Shown: positions 16,648 through 26,861, counted from the stretch's first letter. The stretch is DNA of 64,000 bases from Shouchella rhizosphaerae (GCF_900142675.1 NZ_FRBS01000007.1:1-64000), one strand, 5' to 3'. Notes: generated by a model from the sequence alone, not told the origin. Made by a program: numbers and translations.

Positions 16648-17718
16648 ATGTCAAAGGAATCGATTTACGGCCTTACAATGGCTCAGTTGACTGACTGGCT
16701 GATGGAGCGTGGCCATAAAAAGTTCCGTGCCACGCAAGTGTGGGACTGGCTTTATCGCAAACGGGTGACGACGTTTGCAGAAATGACCAACGTCAATAAA
16801 GACTGTCTCCAGCTCTTGGAAGACCATTTTGCGATTGAGACAATGAGCGAACATGTACGGCAAGAGTCAAAGGACGGTACGATTAAATTTCTTTTCCGCC
16901 TTCAAGATGGCAATTTAATTGAGACGGTGCTCATGCGCCACAAGTATGGCTTTTCCGTTTGCGTCACCACACAGGTCGGCTGCAACATTGGCTGTAGCTT
17001 TTGCGCGAGCGGCTTATTGACTAAAAACCGCGATTTGTCCAGCGGTGAAATTGTCGAGCAGATTATGAAAGTCCAGTTCCATTTGGATCAAGTAGGAAAA
17101 GAAGAGCGCGTGAGCCACGTTGTCGTAATGGGCATTGGCGAACCATTTGACAACTTCCAGAATACAGTCGATTTTCTTGAGATCATTAAAGATCATAAAG
17201 GGTTGGCGATTGGAGCAAGGCATATTACCGTATCAACGAGCGGCCTAGCCCACAAAATTTATGAGTTTGCCGACTTGAAACTGCAAGTCAACTTAGCTGT
17301 GTCTTTGCATGCTCCAAACAATGAGCTTAGGTCACGGATTATGAAAATCAACAAAGCGTTTCCGATTGAAAAATTAATGGATTCGATCAACTACTATATA
17401 GAAAAAACAAACCGCCGTGTGACCTATGAATACATTTTAATCAAGGATGTCAACGATCATAAAGAAGAGGCATTGCAGTTAGCTGAGCTAATTGGTGATA
17501 AACGCCACCTTTCCTATGTGAACTTGATTCCGTACAATCCAGTCGATGAGCATAGCCAATACCAACGCAGCGAACCTGAGGCCATTTCCCAGTTTTTCGA
17601 CACATTGAAGAAAAAGGGCATCAATTGCGGCGTCCGCTTAGAGCACGGCACAGATATTGATGCGGCTTGCGGCCAACTGAGAAGCAAACAAGAGAAGAAA
17701 AAAGTAAAGGTTAACTAA
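16648..17718 (+). CDS. rlmN: 23S rRNA (A2503-C2)/tRNA (A37-C2) methyltransferase RlmN
   Basis: 356 residues, normal length. The radical-SAM cluster motif CNIGCSFC gives C112, C116 and C119; C341 (DIDAACGQL) matches the Cys that forms the covalent RNA intermediate. [10 protein letters not shown] and the SVSLHAPN-like stretch [13 protein letters not shown] are typical. It methylates A2503 of 23S rRNA and A37 of some tRNAs. Own promoter and a very strong terminator make it a single-gene unit. The annotated ATG at 16648 follows ATGAGGGTAAAA. Confidence 0.95.
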   Translation: MSKESIYGLTMAQLTDWLMERGHKKFRATQVWDWLYRKRVTTFAEMTNVNKDCLQLLEDHFAIETMSEHVRQESKDGTIKFLFRLQDGNLIETVLMRHKYGFSVCVTTQVGCNIGCSFCASGLLTKNRDLSSGEIVEQIMKVQFHLDQVGKEERVSHVVVMGIGEPFDNFQNTVDFLEIIKDHKGLAIGARHITVSTSGLAHKIYEFADLKLQVNLAVSLHAPNNELRSRIMKINKAFPIEKLMDSINYYIEKTNRRVTYEYILIKDVNDHKEEALQLAELIGDKRHLSYVNLIPYNPVDEHSQYQRSEPEAISQFFDTLKKKGINCGVRLEHGTDIDAACGQLRSKQEKKKVKVN

Positions 17719-17719
17719 A

Positions 17720-17762
17720 AAAGACCCCAATCCTGCAACAAAAAGGCAGGATTGGGGTCTTT
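17720..17762 (+). terminator. Strong terminator after rlmN
   Basis: A 17-base perfect stem (17720-17736 with 17746-17762), starting AAAGACCCCAATCC, with a 9-base A-rich loop. Confidence 0.92.
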
Positions 17763-17863
17763 GTGTGTTAAAGGCCCAATGATGATGGACGAATTGATTT
17801 CGCGCGGTGTTTTCTGCCTCAATCGTGTAACTAATTAAAGCCACTGTTACGAATTCCTTAGCA

Positions 17864-17893
17864 TTGACGCGGTCTCAAAAGGAACAGTAAAAT
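17864..17893 (+). promoter_or_regulatory. Likely sigma-A promoter of the kyn operon
   Basis: TTGACG (17864-17869), 18-base spacer, TAAAAT (17888-17893), about 30 bases ahead of the kynU ATG, which has AAGGAGGG in front. No leader peptide, T-box or attenuator is visible. Confidence 0.6.
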
Positions 17894-17926
17894 GAACGGG
17901 AACGATACTTATTAAGGAGGGCTCCT

Positions 17927-19210
17927 ATGCCTTGTTTTGATAGCGTTTACACAAAAGAATATGCGCAACAACTGGATGCAGTTGATCCACTTGCCCGCTT
18001 TCGTAATGAGTTTTACATAGATGAAGATAGCATATATCTCGACGGCAATTCACTTGGCTTGCTATCTACACGGGCAGAGCAGTCATTGCTTGACGTATTG
18101 GACTCCTGGAAACAGTATGGGATTGATGGCTGGACGAAAGGGAAGCATCCTTGGTTTTATTTATCTGAATCATTGGGAGAGAAAATGGCTTCCCTTGTAG
18201 GGGCGAAGGGGGAGGAAGTGATCGTTACTGGGTCAACGACAACAAATCTTCATCAATTAGTTAGCTCCTTTTTTCGGCCTGAAGGAAAGAAAACAAAAAT
18301 ACTGGCAGATGAGCTGAATTTTCCTAGTGATATTTATGCATTAAAAAGCCAGCTCCATCTTCAAGGCTTTGATCCAGAGGAACACCTTATTCAAGTGAAA
18401 AGTGATAATGGCCACCTTCTAAATGAAGAGGACATTATCGCGGAAATGAAGGAGGATATTGCTTTAATTGTTTTGCCGAGTGTTTTATATCGAAGCGGGC
18501 AAATCCTTGATATGGAACGGTTGACATCAGCCGCTCATCAAAGAAACATTCTGATCGGGTTTGATTTATGTCATTCAATTGGTGCTATTCCTCATCAATT
18601 AAGAAAGTGGGATGTGGACTTTGCTTTTTGGTGCACGTATAAACACGTAAACGGCGGGCCAGGCAGCGTAGCAGCGCTATTTGTAAACGAAAAGCACTTT
18701 GGCAGGCGTCCTGGCCTGGCCGGATGGTTTAGTTCAAACAAACAAAAACAGTTTGACATGGAGCATACGCTCACGCCCGCTGAACATGCCGGCGCCTTTC
18801 AAATTGGTACACCTCATATTTTTAGCATCGCCCCTTTGATTGGGTCTCTTGCCATTTTTGCAGAAGCAGGAATCGAACAAATTCGCAAAAAGTCGTTAAA
18901 ACTGACTGACTATATGATGACACTAATTGAGCACGAGCTTTCCGATTACCAGTTTACGATCCAAAACCCAAGGGATGAAAGACGAGGCGCCCATCTTTAC
19001 ATTGAACATGATGAAGCCGCTCGTATTTGCAAAGCGCTTAAGGAAGAAAACGTCATTCCTGATTTTCGCAGCCCGAAAGGCATTCGCCTCGCACCGGTTG
19101 CCCTTTACAATACGTTTGAAGAAGTATGGAATACCATTCAAGTATTAAAGTTCATTATGAAAGAAGAGCGTTACAAAAAATTTAAAAATGAACGGGATGT
19201 GGTTGCTTAA
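17927..19210 (+). CDS. kynU: Kynureninase
   Basis: 427 residues, full length. PLP enzyme of the aspartate aminotransferase fold that splits kynurenine into anthranilate and alanine. [11 protein letters not shown] (37-47) is the family N-terminal motif. D213 in [10 protein letters not shown] contacts the PLP ring, and the Schiff-base lysine is K239 in [12 protein letters not shown]. First gene of kynU-kynB-kynA; its stop overlaps the kynB start (TAATG). Product and cofactor assignment are secure from sequence; no anthranilate-using gene is adjacent. Confidence 0.93.
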   Translation: MPCFDSVYTKEYAQQLDAVDPLARFRNEFYIDEDSIYLDGNSLGLLSTRAEQSLLDVLDSWKQYGIDGWTKGKHPWFYLSESLGEKMASLVGAKGEEVIVTGSTTTNLHQLVSSFFRPEGKKTKILADELNFPSDIYALKSQLHLQGFDPEEHLIQVKSDNGHLLNEEDIIAEMKEDIALIVLPSVLYRSGQILDMERLTSAAHQRNILIGFDLCHSIGAIPHQLRKWDVDFAFWCTYKHVNGGPGSVAALFVNEKHFGRRPGLAGWFSSNKQKQFDMEHTLTPAEHAGAFQIGTPHIFSIAPLIGSLAIFAEAGIEQIRKKSLKLTDYMMTLIEHELSDYQFTIQNPRDERRGAHLYIEHDEAARICKALKEENVIPDFRSPKGIRLAPVALYNTFEEVWNTIQVLKFIMKEERYKKFKNERDVVA

Positions 19211-19851
19211 TGAATCATACAAATAACATGAACCGCTGGATCGATGTATCACAGCCACTTAATGAAAAACTTGCCCACTGGCCAGGTGATTTGCCATATT
19301 CGTACCAGTTGACGTTTTCCAAACAGCAAACAGGTTCTGTCAATATTGGCCAAATGGCGATGAGTGTCCACTCTGGTACTCACGTTGATGCGCCGTTTCA
19401 TTTTAAAAATGACGGTGCCAAAATAACAGACTTGGATATTCATGTGTTTATAGGAAAAGCGAGAGTCGTTGATTTATCTAAATACGAAAAAATCGACCAA
19501 GCTGCCCTTCGTTCTCTCCATTTAGAAGGAGTAAAAAGGTTGTTAATAAAGACAGCTGTCCCTAACCAGGCAACGGCATTTCCTGAAAACATTCCATATG
19601 TAACTCCAGACGGTGCTGCCTACATGAAGGAGAAAGGGATTATACTAATTGGCGTCGATGTTCCTTCTGTTGACCCACTCGATAGTAAAGAGCTAGAAGG
19701 GCACCATGCTTTAGCAGACAATGGCATCTCTATTTTAGAAAACCTCATGTTAGATAAGGTCAAGGAAGGCGATTATGAGTTGATTGCCTTGCCTTTGCCA
19801 ATGGAAGAGGCAGATGGTAGTCCAGTACGGGCTGTTATCCGAGCCATTTAA
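19210..19851 (+). CDS. kynB: Arylformamidase (kynurenine formamidase)
   Basis: 213 residues. The cyclase-family metal motif [12 protein letters not shown] is at 54-65. Hydrolyses N-formylkynurenine to kynurenine in the cytoplasm. The ATG overlaps the kynU stop by one base, so translation is coupled. Placed between kynureninase and tryptophan dioxygenase, so its role in this route is not in doubt, although sequence alone would allow other cyclase-family amidases. Confidence 0.92.
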   Translation: MNHTNNMNRWIDVSQPLNEKLAHWPGDLPYSYQLTFSKQQTGSVNIGQMAMSVHSGTHVDAPFHFKNDGAKITDLDIHVFIGKARVVDLSKYEKIDQAALRSLHLEGVKRLLIKTAVPNQATAFPENIPYVTPDGAAYMKEKGIILIGVDVPSVDPLDSKELEGHHALADNGISILENLMLDKVKEGDYELIALPLPMEEADGSPVRAVIRAI

Positions 19852-19865
19852 ACAGGAAGGCGGGC

Positions 19866-20729
19866 ATGGGTATGACAAACGAACAGAAGCCTTTTCCCCA
19901 ACAAACGTCACAGGAAGAAGCAGGAATCCATACCGATTTTAAAAACAGGATGACGTATGGGGAATATTTGAAACTTGATCAAATTTTAACGGCGCAAGAA
20001 CGGTTGTCGAATCATCATGATGAAATGCTCTTTCTTATTATCCACCAAGTAAGCGAGCTTTGGATGAAACTCATCCTCCATGAAACTTACGCGGCTATTG
20101 CTTCTATTAAAGAAAACGACTTGCCATCATCGTTTAAGCGCCTAGCACGCGTCTCGAAAACACAATCACAAATCATTCAAGCGTGGGACGTTCTTTCTAC
20201 GTTGACACCAACTGAATACATGGAATTTCGGGAACAACTCGGCCAGGCATCAGGGTTCCAGTCGTATCAATATCGTCTCATAGAGTTTGCTCTTGGCCAT
20301 AAAACGGGAGCGATCTTAAAAATCTACGAAAAAGACAAGGAGTTGCATGAAAGGCTGGTTGAAGCCTATCATGCACCGAGTTTGTATGACGTCTCGATTC
20401 AAGCCTTGGCAAATGCTGGCCTAGCCGTTGACCAACACGTGATAGAACGGGATTTTTCAAAACCTTATGTGGCAAATGATTCTGTCCGAGAAGCGTGGCT
20501 GACCGTCTATCGACATGTAGATCGTTATTGGAACCTCTATCAATTAGGGGAAAAACTGGTCGATATTGAAGACTGGTTACAACAATGGCGTTTTCGCCAT
20601 ATGAAAACAGTTGAGCGAATCATTGGCTTTAAAGTTGGCACAGGTGGCTCATCTGGAGTCAACTACTTAAAGAGTGTCCTTGAGCAACGTTTTTTCCCTG
20701 AGCTCTGGGATTTACGGACGGAAATTTAA
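19866..20729 (+). CDS. kynA: Tryptophan 2,3-dioxygenase
   Basis: 287 residues. Haem enzyme opening the indole ring of tryptophan. Typical segments: [11 protein letters not shown] near the N-terminus, [17 protein letters not shown] (with the substrate/haem-side His), the [13 protein letters not shown] motif and [11 protein letters not shown] near the C-terminus. AGGAAGG precedes the ATG at 19866; an in-frame ATG two codons later is possible. Last gene of the three-gene operon, so the order (U, B, A) is the reverse of the reaction order. Confidence 0.93.
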   Translation: MGMTNEQKPFPQQTSQEEAGIHTDFKNRMTYGEYLKLDQILTAQERLSNHHDEMLFLIIHQVSELWMKLILHETYAAIASIKENDLPSSFKRLARVSKTQSQIIQAWDVLSTLTPTEYMEFREQLGQASGFQSYQYRLIEFALGHKTGAILKIYEKDKELHERLVEAYHAPSLYDVSIQALANAGLAVDQHVIERDFSKPYVANDSVREAWLTVYRHVDRYWNLYQLGEKLVDIEDWLQQWRFRHMKTVERIIGFKVGTGGSSGVNYLKSVLEQRFFPELWDLRTEI

Positions 20730-21010
20730 ACGTGTAGCGGGAGTGTCCTTCGATTCATATTTCCTTAGATCCTTTCTGCAAGAATGCTCTTTTTGCTTTG
20801 ATCGTACTCTGTAAAGGGCAATTTTAGCTATAAGCCTTAAATGAAATGAAATTCCACCGATAATAAAACTAGACGGATTGTCGTCTATCTGTCGAAAAGC
20901 ATGGAAAATTTACTAAAAATGCAAAATTTCTTGTTTACATTACTAGGTCCATTATGTTATATTTTTGGAGGATTGTTACATATATTTATAGGTTAATAGG
21001 GGGGTCTGGC

Positions 21011-21592
21011 ATGAAAAAGTATATGACACTGTCAGCGCTTGTGCTTGCATCGACATTGGCTCTTGCGGCTTGCGGGGACGAAGCTGATATTAGCGCCAGC
21101 GATTCAAATACGGATGCTGAGGCGGAAGAGACAAACACCGATAAGGAAAGCGAAGACAACAGTGAAACAGAGGCTGAAGACGGAGCTGAAGTTGACGAAG
21201 GGGAAGAAGTTTCAGGTTTTCAAATTGGCGACGAAGTAAACTTTAATGACCTTTCAATCACTGTCAACAGTGTAGATTTTAGTGAAGGCAGCGAGTGGGA
21301 GCAGCCTTCTAAGGATAAGTATGCGTACATCGATATAACGGTTGTAAATAATGGTGACGAAGACTATACGCTTTCTTCACTAATGCAATTTGAATTGGTG
21401 ACAAACGAGGGTCGCTCACAAGATATAACGATTGTAAGCGACCAAGATGGGGAACTCGACGGTACGATAGGCGCTGGTCGGACAATGGCTGGACAAGTGG
21501 TGTTTGATGTAAGTGAAGCCGACTATTATGAGCTTATTTTTGAAGAAATTCTCTTGTCAGGCCAAGCAATTTGGGAAATTCCAAACGAATAA
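21011..21592 (+). CDS. DUF4352-type secreted lipoprotein
   Basis: 193 residues from the ATG at 21011 (GGGGGG eight bases upstream). Lipoprotein signal with lipobox LAAC, then an extremely acidic linker rich in Asp/Glu (about 25-70), then an immunoglobulin-like domain: FNDLSITVNSVDF, KYAYIDITVVNNGDEDYTLS, GAGRTMAGQVVFDV. That pattern matches the telokin-like DUF4352 domain. It is anchored outside the membrane. The acidic linker suits an alkaliphile surface protein. Function unknown; single gene with its own terminator. Confidence 0.78.
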   Translation: MKKYMTLSALVLASTLALAACGDEADISASDSNTDAEAEETNTDKESEDNSETEAEDGAEVDEGEEVSGFQIGDEVNFNDLSITVNSVDFSEGSEWEQPSKDKYAYIDITVVNNGDEDYTLSSLMQFELVTNEGRSQDITIVSDQDGELDGTIGAGRTMAGQVVFDVSEADYYELIFEEILLSGQAIWEIPNE

Positions 21593-21599
21593 TAGCCAT

Positions 21600-21636
21600 A
21601 GAAAGGGCTGTCCACAAAAGGGCAGCTCTTTTCTCG
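21600..21636. terminator. Terminator after the DUF4352 gene
   Basis: AAAGGGCTG and CAGCTCTTT pair (one G-T) with a short loop, T-run after on the + strand. Confidence 0.65.
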
Positions 21637-21671
21637 TTAGAGACTGAATGAGTGGGTGTAACTCCGTTTTG

Positions 21672-22823
21672 TTAGGAAGTAGGCAGCCCTGTGCTTTCTT
21701 TAGCGTGCTTCGGCCAAAGAGGCTGTTTCTTTTTGCGTCGTTTGATTAGGCCGACGGCAACGAGAAACAGAGGCAGGAAAAAACCAGTTAAAATTGATTG
21801 AGGAATGCTTACGAATCGAAAAAATTCACGTTCTTCAATAATGCTTGTGAAATAAGTGACGCCAAGAAACAATAACAGCATCGCGATTGGCCACACTAAT
21901 GGTTTGTTTTTTTTCAAATTGAATAAATGACCAATTCCCGTTAAGATCGCATAGAAATATAGAAGTAAATTGAAGTAAATGGAGATAAACCATATGACTG
22001 TGATTGTTGCTTCAATTCGCTGGAAAAATTGGCCGACATCGATGCGCTGTGCAAGTGAAAGGGCTGGGTAAAAATCACGAGATACAACTTGCGGCGTTAA
22101 AACCGTGATGCATAGGAATGTAAACACGATTAAAATCAGGCAACCAAGAGAATAACCGAGCCAGAGCGCTTTCTCGGCTGCTTTTTTATCGGTTATATGC
22201 TTAGGGAAAATCGAAAGTTGGATGACGACGTTGCAAACGACATTGCCCATATAAATGGCGAACGCTTCGATCGTTGCTGCCATTGGAGAATGGGCAATGG
22301 GCATAATATAGCCAATATCAACGTCGTGCAAAGTTAAGCCAATTAGCAGTGTGAGTGGAACGAAAAAGAAAAGCAAACATAGCGATGCTGTCCGGGCTAT
22401 GGCTTCGATCCCGCAAATGACGCCGAATACAATGATGGACAAGCATAGCAAGTAGCATACGAAAAAAGGCGTCGACGGCAACAAAAAATGGTTAATAAAC
22501 GTAACGGCATAGCTCATAATCGCTGGGAAATGAATCAGTGGAAACAAAATATAGAAAAAGGAAGCAAGCCAACCGATAACTTTCCCGAAAGTACGCTTGT
22601 TCATGTCAAAAATGACATCAGAAGGCATCCACCGGGCAAGCAACGTGTAAAGGAAAATAATCGGAATGCCTACGATGCTGCCGATAATTGGAATAAGCCA
22701 CGCATCTTGCTGGATAAAAAAGCTCAACGACCCTGGAAGACCGAGCATTGCCGTGCTAACTGTCGCGAAAAGGACCATCGTAGCAAAAGAACGCGATGAA
22801 AATGTTTCCACTGTGTTTCTCAA
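21672..22823 (-). CDS. GerB-type spore germinant receptor permease subunit
   Basis: 383 residues and ten hydrophobic segments, the endospore germination permease family within the APC superfamily. Near the N-terminus, SFATMVLFATVSTAMLGLPG, and later LFPLIHFPAIMSYAVTFINHFL are typical. This B subunit is thought to bind the germinant in the inner spore membrane. It is last in an operon A-C-D-B; most bacilli have A-B-C, so the order is rearranged. AGGAGGAT precedes its ATG. Confidence 0.88.
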   Translation of the reverse strand: MRNTVETFSSRSFATMVLFATVSTAMLGLPGSLSFFIQQDAWLIPIIGSIVGIPIIFLYTLLARWMPSDVIFDMNKRTFGKVIGWLASFFYILFPLIHFPAIMSYAVTFINHFLLPSTPFFVCYLLCLSIIVFGVICGIEAIARTASLCLLFFFVPLTLLIGLTLHDVDIGYIMPIAHSPMAATIEAFAIYMGNVVCNVVIQLSIFPKHITDKKAAEKALWLGYSLGCLILIVFTFLCITVLTPQVVSRDFYPALSLAQRIDVGQFFQRIEATITVIWFISIYFNLLLYFYAILTGIGHLFNLKKNKPLVWPIAMLLLFLGVTYFTSIIEEREFFRFVSIPQSILTGFFLPLFLVAVGLIKRRKKKQPLWPKHAKESTGLPTS

Positions 22824-22853
22824 TTCTGATCCTCCTTTTCTTGGCGTTGCTTT

Positions 22854-23057
22854 TTAAAATGACTTAACGAGTGAAGTGAGCCCTCGGGCAATGCTCGGTA
22901 TCTCTAATCCTATTGTGTATAGTGCGCCGTATGTTGTAGCAATGGCCAAAATCGTATAAAAGACAACCTGCAATTTTCGATTGCCTTTTAAGTCGCGCCA
23001 ATTTACCCATGTGATTACAAATGCGCTTAACAGGACGCAAACAAAGGATAGCACCAT
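22854..23057 (-). CDS. Germinant receptor D subunit-like two-TM protein
   Basis: 67 residues with two membrane segments (about 1-18 and 30-55). Its ATG overlaps the stop of the C-subunit gene (TAATG at 23055-23059), so it is translated with it. Small two-TM D proteins are known next to some ger operons and modulate receptor output. Identification rests on size, topology and position, because such short proteins share little sequence. Confidence 0.7.
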   Translation of the reverse strand: MVLSFVCVLLSAFVITWVNWRDLKGNRKLQVVFYTILAIATTYGALYTIGLEIPSIARGLTSLVKSF

Positions 23058-24253
23058 TACTGTTCACCTTCTGAAAAAGAATTGATAATGCTTCCACTAT
23101 CAGTAATGGTGATAGCAATATTTATTTTTACATCGAGGTCTTGGTAGATCGAGTACCAGTCGTCCTGGATTTGCTCCCAGTAATCAGGGAATTTTCGATA
23201 CAATTCCTGTCCGATGCCAAGGATGTCCGAACCCGCTTGTTGGGTTGCGACAATCGCTTCATGAATGTTAGCTTCCATCTCGGTTTGCGCCTGTTTTTCG
23301 ACCTGTTCATAGGAAGAAGGGACGGACAAGTCCAAATCCACGCAATCTACTTCTGAAATAGTGGCTTCAAGTGAGAGATCGTATGTCACTGAAGGCATCC
23401 CATCTTTTAGCTCCATTTTTATAGCCGGATTGTTTGAATGGATTTCTAGTGCGATGTTGCCACCGCCAGGGCAAGTGAAGCTTTTGACACTATTTTCAAT
23501 TCCACTGTTTAAGTATTCAATGTCTTTGCTGTGTGGTTGAGAAAGCCACGTAATCATTTTGCTGCCTTTAAAAATAGCTAAACCATTCGTTTCGACAAAG
23601 GCAGCTGCCATGTTTTGCTCGACATTTTTCTTCGTCCTCCCTTGCTGTATATCTCCGGAAACCGTTACGCCCATAATCGAAGGATCAATGCCGACAGCCT
23701 TTATTTCATAAAACAGACGATCCATTGTCAGTTTTTTGGTACTGCTATAAGAACGGCCTGAAAACTCGACCGAATCAAAAAGGCTTTGTGCAGACAAATT
23801 TTCTAACGGTGTGAGCACATTTAAAATGTTTTCAGCGGCTGTATCTTTGGAAATTAACACGAAAAAATCAGAGCGCATTTCGTGGTCCCGATAAAAGAAA
23901 TCCAATACATGGTCTAAACCGTCTCTCGCAACATCTTCACTAAGAATCAATACTTTTAATTGGGAAACAAACGATCGCCTTGGTGTTTTTTGGATCATTT
24001 TCCGTAACGATTCATGAATCGTTTCCGATTTTTCACGGACATCCATTCCTTGTGCATAGCCTCTGCCGGTTTCCTGGGAAGCGATTTCTGCAGGGTTCAT
24101 TGCCTGCATCGTCAACACATAATCATCTCCCTCCTTATCAACAGCTATGCCGACAATTAAGGAAAGCTGATTGAGCTCCCAACGGTCCCAGCAACCACTT
24201 AAAAGAAAAAAGGAGACGACCATGATCATCGTTTTCTGTATGTTTGCTTTCAA
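23057..24253 (-). CDS. GerC-type germinant receptor lipoprotein
   Basis: 398 residues. Signal peptide with lipobox LSGC followed by WDRWELNQLSLIVGIAVDKE, the hallmark start of Ger(x)C proteins. Further on, SSTKKLTMDRLFYEIKAVGIDP and the C-terminal QIQDDWYSIYQDLDVKINI-type end match the family. It is anchored to the inner spore membrane and needed for receptor function. Second gene, 19 bases after the A subunit stop. Confidence 0.92.
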   Translation of the reverse strand: MKANIQKTMIMVVSFFLLSGCWDRWELNQLSLIVGIAVDKEGDDYVLTMQAMNPAEIASQETGRGYAQGMDVREKSETIHESLRKMIQKTPRRSFVSQLKVLILSEDVARDGLDHVLDFFYRDHEMRSDFFVLISKDTAAENILNVLTPLENLSAQSLFDSVEFSGRSYSSTKKLTMDRLFYEIKAVGIDPSIMGVTVSGDIQQGRTKKNVEQNMAAAFVETNGLAIFKGSKMITWLSQPHSKDIEYLNSGIENSVKSFTCPGGGNIALEIHSNNPAIKMELKDGMPSVTYDLSLEATISEVDCVDLDLSVPSSYEQVEKQAQTEMEANIHEAIVATQQAGSDILGIGQELYRKFPDYWEQIQDDWYSIYQDLDVKINIAITITDSGSIINSFSEGEQ

Positions 24254-24272
24254 AGCCGTTTCCTCCTTTCAC

Positions 24273-25784
24273 TCAATCTTTAGGGCTAGGCTTTGGCGTG
24301 CGTTGCCGCGTTTGATTCGACTTTGTCGTAGCTTCTGGCCGCTCATTCATCAACCACTTAGGCGCGCGGAAAAGTGTATCGGTTTGGTCTTTCCATATAA
24401 ATGGGGAAAGCCCTTTTAAATAAGGGACGCCAAATGATTTTAAAGTAGATAAATGTAAAAGCACCGCAGTAAAGCCAATGCAAATGCCTAAAAGGCCAAA
24501 AGAAGCAGCAAGAGCCATAAACCCAAATCGCAAAATACGGATTGGTACGCCAATGCTGTATGTTGGAAACACAAAACTGGCGATCGCCGTAATCGAGATA
24601 ACAATGACAACTGCTGCGGAGACAATGCCTGCTTGCACTGCGGCTTGGCCAATGACAATAGCGCCGACAATCGATACGGCTTGGCCGACTGGCTGAGGCA
24701 TGCGAATCCCAGCTTCGCGGAGAATTTCAAACGTGACTTCCATCATTAATGTTTCAACAAATGTCGGAAATGGCGTCCCCTCCTGTTGCGCGGCTAAATT
24801 GCCGAGCAGCCCTGTGGGGATCAGCTCTTGGTGGAATGTGGTGATCGCGATATAAAAAGAGGGGGCCAACATCGCGATAAAAATACACAAGAACCGTAAC
24901 AGACGAATAAGGGTTCCGATGTCAGCACGCTGTGTATGGTCTTCAGCGTTGTGAAAAAATTGCACGAATAGGGCCGGAACAATAAGAGCCATTGGCGAAC
25001 CATCACTCAGTATCGCAATTTTGCCTTCTAATAAATGAGCTGCCGTTGTATCAGGGCGCTCAGTTGAGTATACAGTCGGAAAAGGCGTATATACTTGGTC
25101 TTCAATTAATTCCTCGATGTTTCCGTCTTCTAAAACCGAATCAGTGTAGATGCGATCTAGTCTTGTATGTAGTTCCCGTAATATGCTTTTGTCGACAATA
25201 TCATTCATATAGGCGATCATGATTTTCGTTTTGGTGCGGGTGCCGATTGTTTTTGTCTCAACCCATAACTGTTCGTCGCCTATTCGCCTTCGCAATAGGG
25301 AGATATTCGTCCGCACATTTTCAACAAATCCTTCTCGTGAGCCGCGGACGACCTTTTCTGTCATCGGTTCTGATACAGGCCTTTCTTTATAAAAGGGAAT
25401 AGCGACAGCAATAGGTGTAGAAAAACCATCGATTACACAAATGGCATAGCCAATGAAAAGTTTGTCAATGAGGGGGCGGAAACAATTAAGCGTTTCTGTA
25501 TGGCCTACTTCCTCTAAATACTGTTGTGCGCTTTCAAACACAGGTTCCTTTTCATCAAAAAATTTCGCTCTGCTTATCATTTTTTCAATTGCGTCTTCAT
25601 TGCAAAGTCCCTCTACATAAATAAAAGTTGCTTTTAATGTTTGGTTTCTCCCAAACGAAAAAGGCCGTACGAGTATATCTTCGCTATGTCCGGTAGTAGT
25701 TAAAATAAAGTCAATCGTATCAGCGAGATGAGAGCTAGGCTTCTTGTTTGCTAAGTAGTCATGAGGCGGTGCGGATTGTTTCAT
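24273..25784 (-). CDS. GerA-type germinant receptor subunit
   Basis: 503 residues from the ATG at 25784, chosen over an upstream start at 25889 because AGGAGGTG lies ahead of it and the sigma-G promoter would fall inside the longer frame. An N-terminal soluble domain (about 1-240, with FSFGRNQTLKATFIYVEGL) is followed by four to six membrane segments and a short basic tail. Motifs LLEGKIAILSDGSPMALIVP and GTPFPTFVETLMMEVTFEIL are typical. Founder gene of the operon; mediates nutrient-triggered germination together with B and C. Confidence 0.92.
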   Translation of the reverse strand: MKQSAPPHDYLANKKPSSHLADTIDFILTTTGHSEDILVRPFSFGRNQTLKATFIYVEGLCNEDAIEKMISRAKFFDEKEPVFESAQQYLEEVGHTETLNCFRPLIDKLFIGYAICVIDGFSTPIAVAIPFYKERPVSEPMTEKVVRGSREGFVENVRTNISLLRRRIGDEQLWVETKTIGTRTKTKIMIAYMNDIVDKSILRELHTRLDRIYTDSVLEDGNIEELIEDQVYTPFPTVYSTERPDTTAAHLLEGKIAILSDGSPMALIVPALFVQFFHNAEDHTQRADIGTLIRLLRFLCIFIAMLAPSFYIAITTFHQELIPTGLLGNLAAQQEGTPFPTFVETLMMEVTFEILREAGIRMPQPVGQAVSIVGAIVIGQAAVQAGIVSAAVVIVISITAIASFVFPTYSIGVPIRILRFGFMALAASFGLLGICIGFTAVLLHLSTLKSFGVPYLKGLSPFIWKDQTDTLFRAPKWLMNERPEATTKSNQTRQRTPKPSPKD

Positions 25785-25822
25785 CTTAGAGGGACACCTC
25801 CTGCCTGAAGTGAGAATAGTTG

Positions 25823-25852
25823 TAGTATGTAGCATCCAACTCCTTTCTATGC
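25823..25852 (-). promoter_or_regulatory. Sigma-G promoter of the ger operon
   Basis: On the minus strand GCATA (25852-25848), 18 bases, CATACTA (25829-25823). This fits the forespore sigma-G pattern GHATR-N17/18-CATNMTA exactly, about 40 bases before the gerA-type start codon. Confidence 0.75.
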
Positions 25853-26034
25853 GTTTTATTCTGGCATTAAGTGCAAATCGAAGGCTCAATTGATGATTTC
25901 CTCTCTTTCTTTACTCGTTAACTTTTCCAATCTCATTCTTTCACGCTAGTACACTTGTGAAAAACGATCAGGTATAATAAGGATATACCGCTTTTTTGTT
26001 TGGTTTGTGCAGAAATATGTCGATTTATGTTTAA

Positions 26035-26106
26035 AAAGAACATTTTTTAATTGACAACCGCTATTTTTTGTTCTAAATTAACAATGTAGGATGTGAAAAA
26101 AGAACA
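26035..26106 (+). promoter_or_regulatory. Promoter and operator boxes of the threonate operon
   Basis: TTGACA (26051-26056), 17 bases, TAAATT (26074-26079) is a near-ideal sigma-A promoter. The sequence AAAGAACA occurs at 26035-26042 just upstream of the -35; its partial complement TTTGTTCT overlaps the -10 (26067-26074), and AAAGAACATG covers the start codon of the regulator. Three copies across one promoter suggest binding by the DeoR protein encoded first. Confidence 0.6.
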
Positions 26107-26861
26107 TGAATCCTAAAGAAAGACGTTTGTATATTCAAAAGTTGTTGGCGACCGCTGGAAAAGCAGATATTGATGAATTGGCCAAGGCCCTTGATGTTTC
26201 TCATATGACAGTAAGGCGCGATTTGGCTTTGCTTGAAGCGGAAAACCAAATTATTCGTACACATGGCGGAGCTGTGCTGCAAAAAGCACTTGTCAAGGAG
26301 ACGCCTTATGCCCGTAAAGAAACGAAAGAATTGCCAGCGAAAAAGGCAATTGCACGGGAAGCGGCACAACTTGTAGAAAACGGATCAACAGTACTAATAG
26401 ACTCGGGGACAACAACGCTTGAAATTGTTAAGTTATTGAAAGACCGGAATGATTTAACCATTATTACCAATGATATAAAGATAGCTTCACAACTGATTGA
26501 GGCAAAGCCGCGTTGTATTATAACCGGGGGTGAAGTCCAGCCCGAACTCGGGGCGCTGCACGGACCCCATGCCCAAGAGCTATTGCGCAATATTCACGTT
26601 GATTTATTTTTGCTTGGCGCCCATGCCGTCCATGCCTCAGCCGGGATCACAGCGCCTACGCTTGAAAAGGCGAAAATCAAAAAGTTGATGATGCAAGCAG
26701 CAGCAAAAACATGGCTTGTATGCGATTCCAAAAAATTTGATGAAACGTCATTCGCCCGTGTTTGTGGTTTGAATGAGTTGGAAGGAATTGTGACCGACTC
26801 GAGAATCCAAGGGCACGAGATGGAGGCATGCCATGAAAACATGCGGTTGGCGCCGATGTAG
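26106..26861 (+). CDS. DeoR/GlpR-family regulator
   Basis: 251 residues. The DeoR helix-turn-helix at about 6-55 (ADIDELAKALDVSHMTVRRD) is followed by the phosphosugar-sensing domain with VLIDSGTTTLEIVKLL, TIITNDIKIA and the C-terminal VCDSKKFDETSFARV. DeoR proteins of this type repress until a phosphorylated intermediate binds. First gene of the operon with kinase, dehydrogenase and permease; it probably senses a four-carbon acid phosphate. The start is at 26106, where an A-rich operator-like box replaces a usual ribosome site, so initiation may be weak. Confidence 0.9.
   Translation: MNPKERRLYIQKLLATAGKADIDELAKALDVSHMTVRRDLALLEAENQIIRTHGGAVLQKALVKETPYARKETKELPAKKAIAREAAQLVENGSTVLIDSGTTTLEIVKLLKDRNDLTIITNDIKIASQLIEAKPRCIITGGEVQPELGALHGPHAQELLRNIHVDLFLLGAHAVHASAGITAPTLEKAKIKKLMMQAAAKTWLVCDSKKFDETSFARVCGLNELEGIVTDSRIQGHEMEACHENMRLAPM

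Noticed and set aside
21123-21205. Low-complexity GAA/GAC-rich stretch as a tandem repeat
   Set aside because: It is the acidic linker of the DUF4352 lipoprotein, coded by mixed codons, not a nucleotide repeat.
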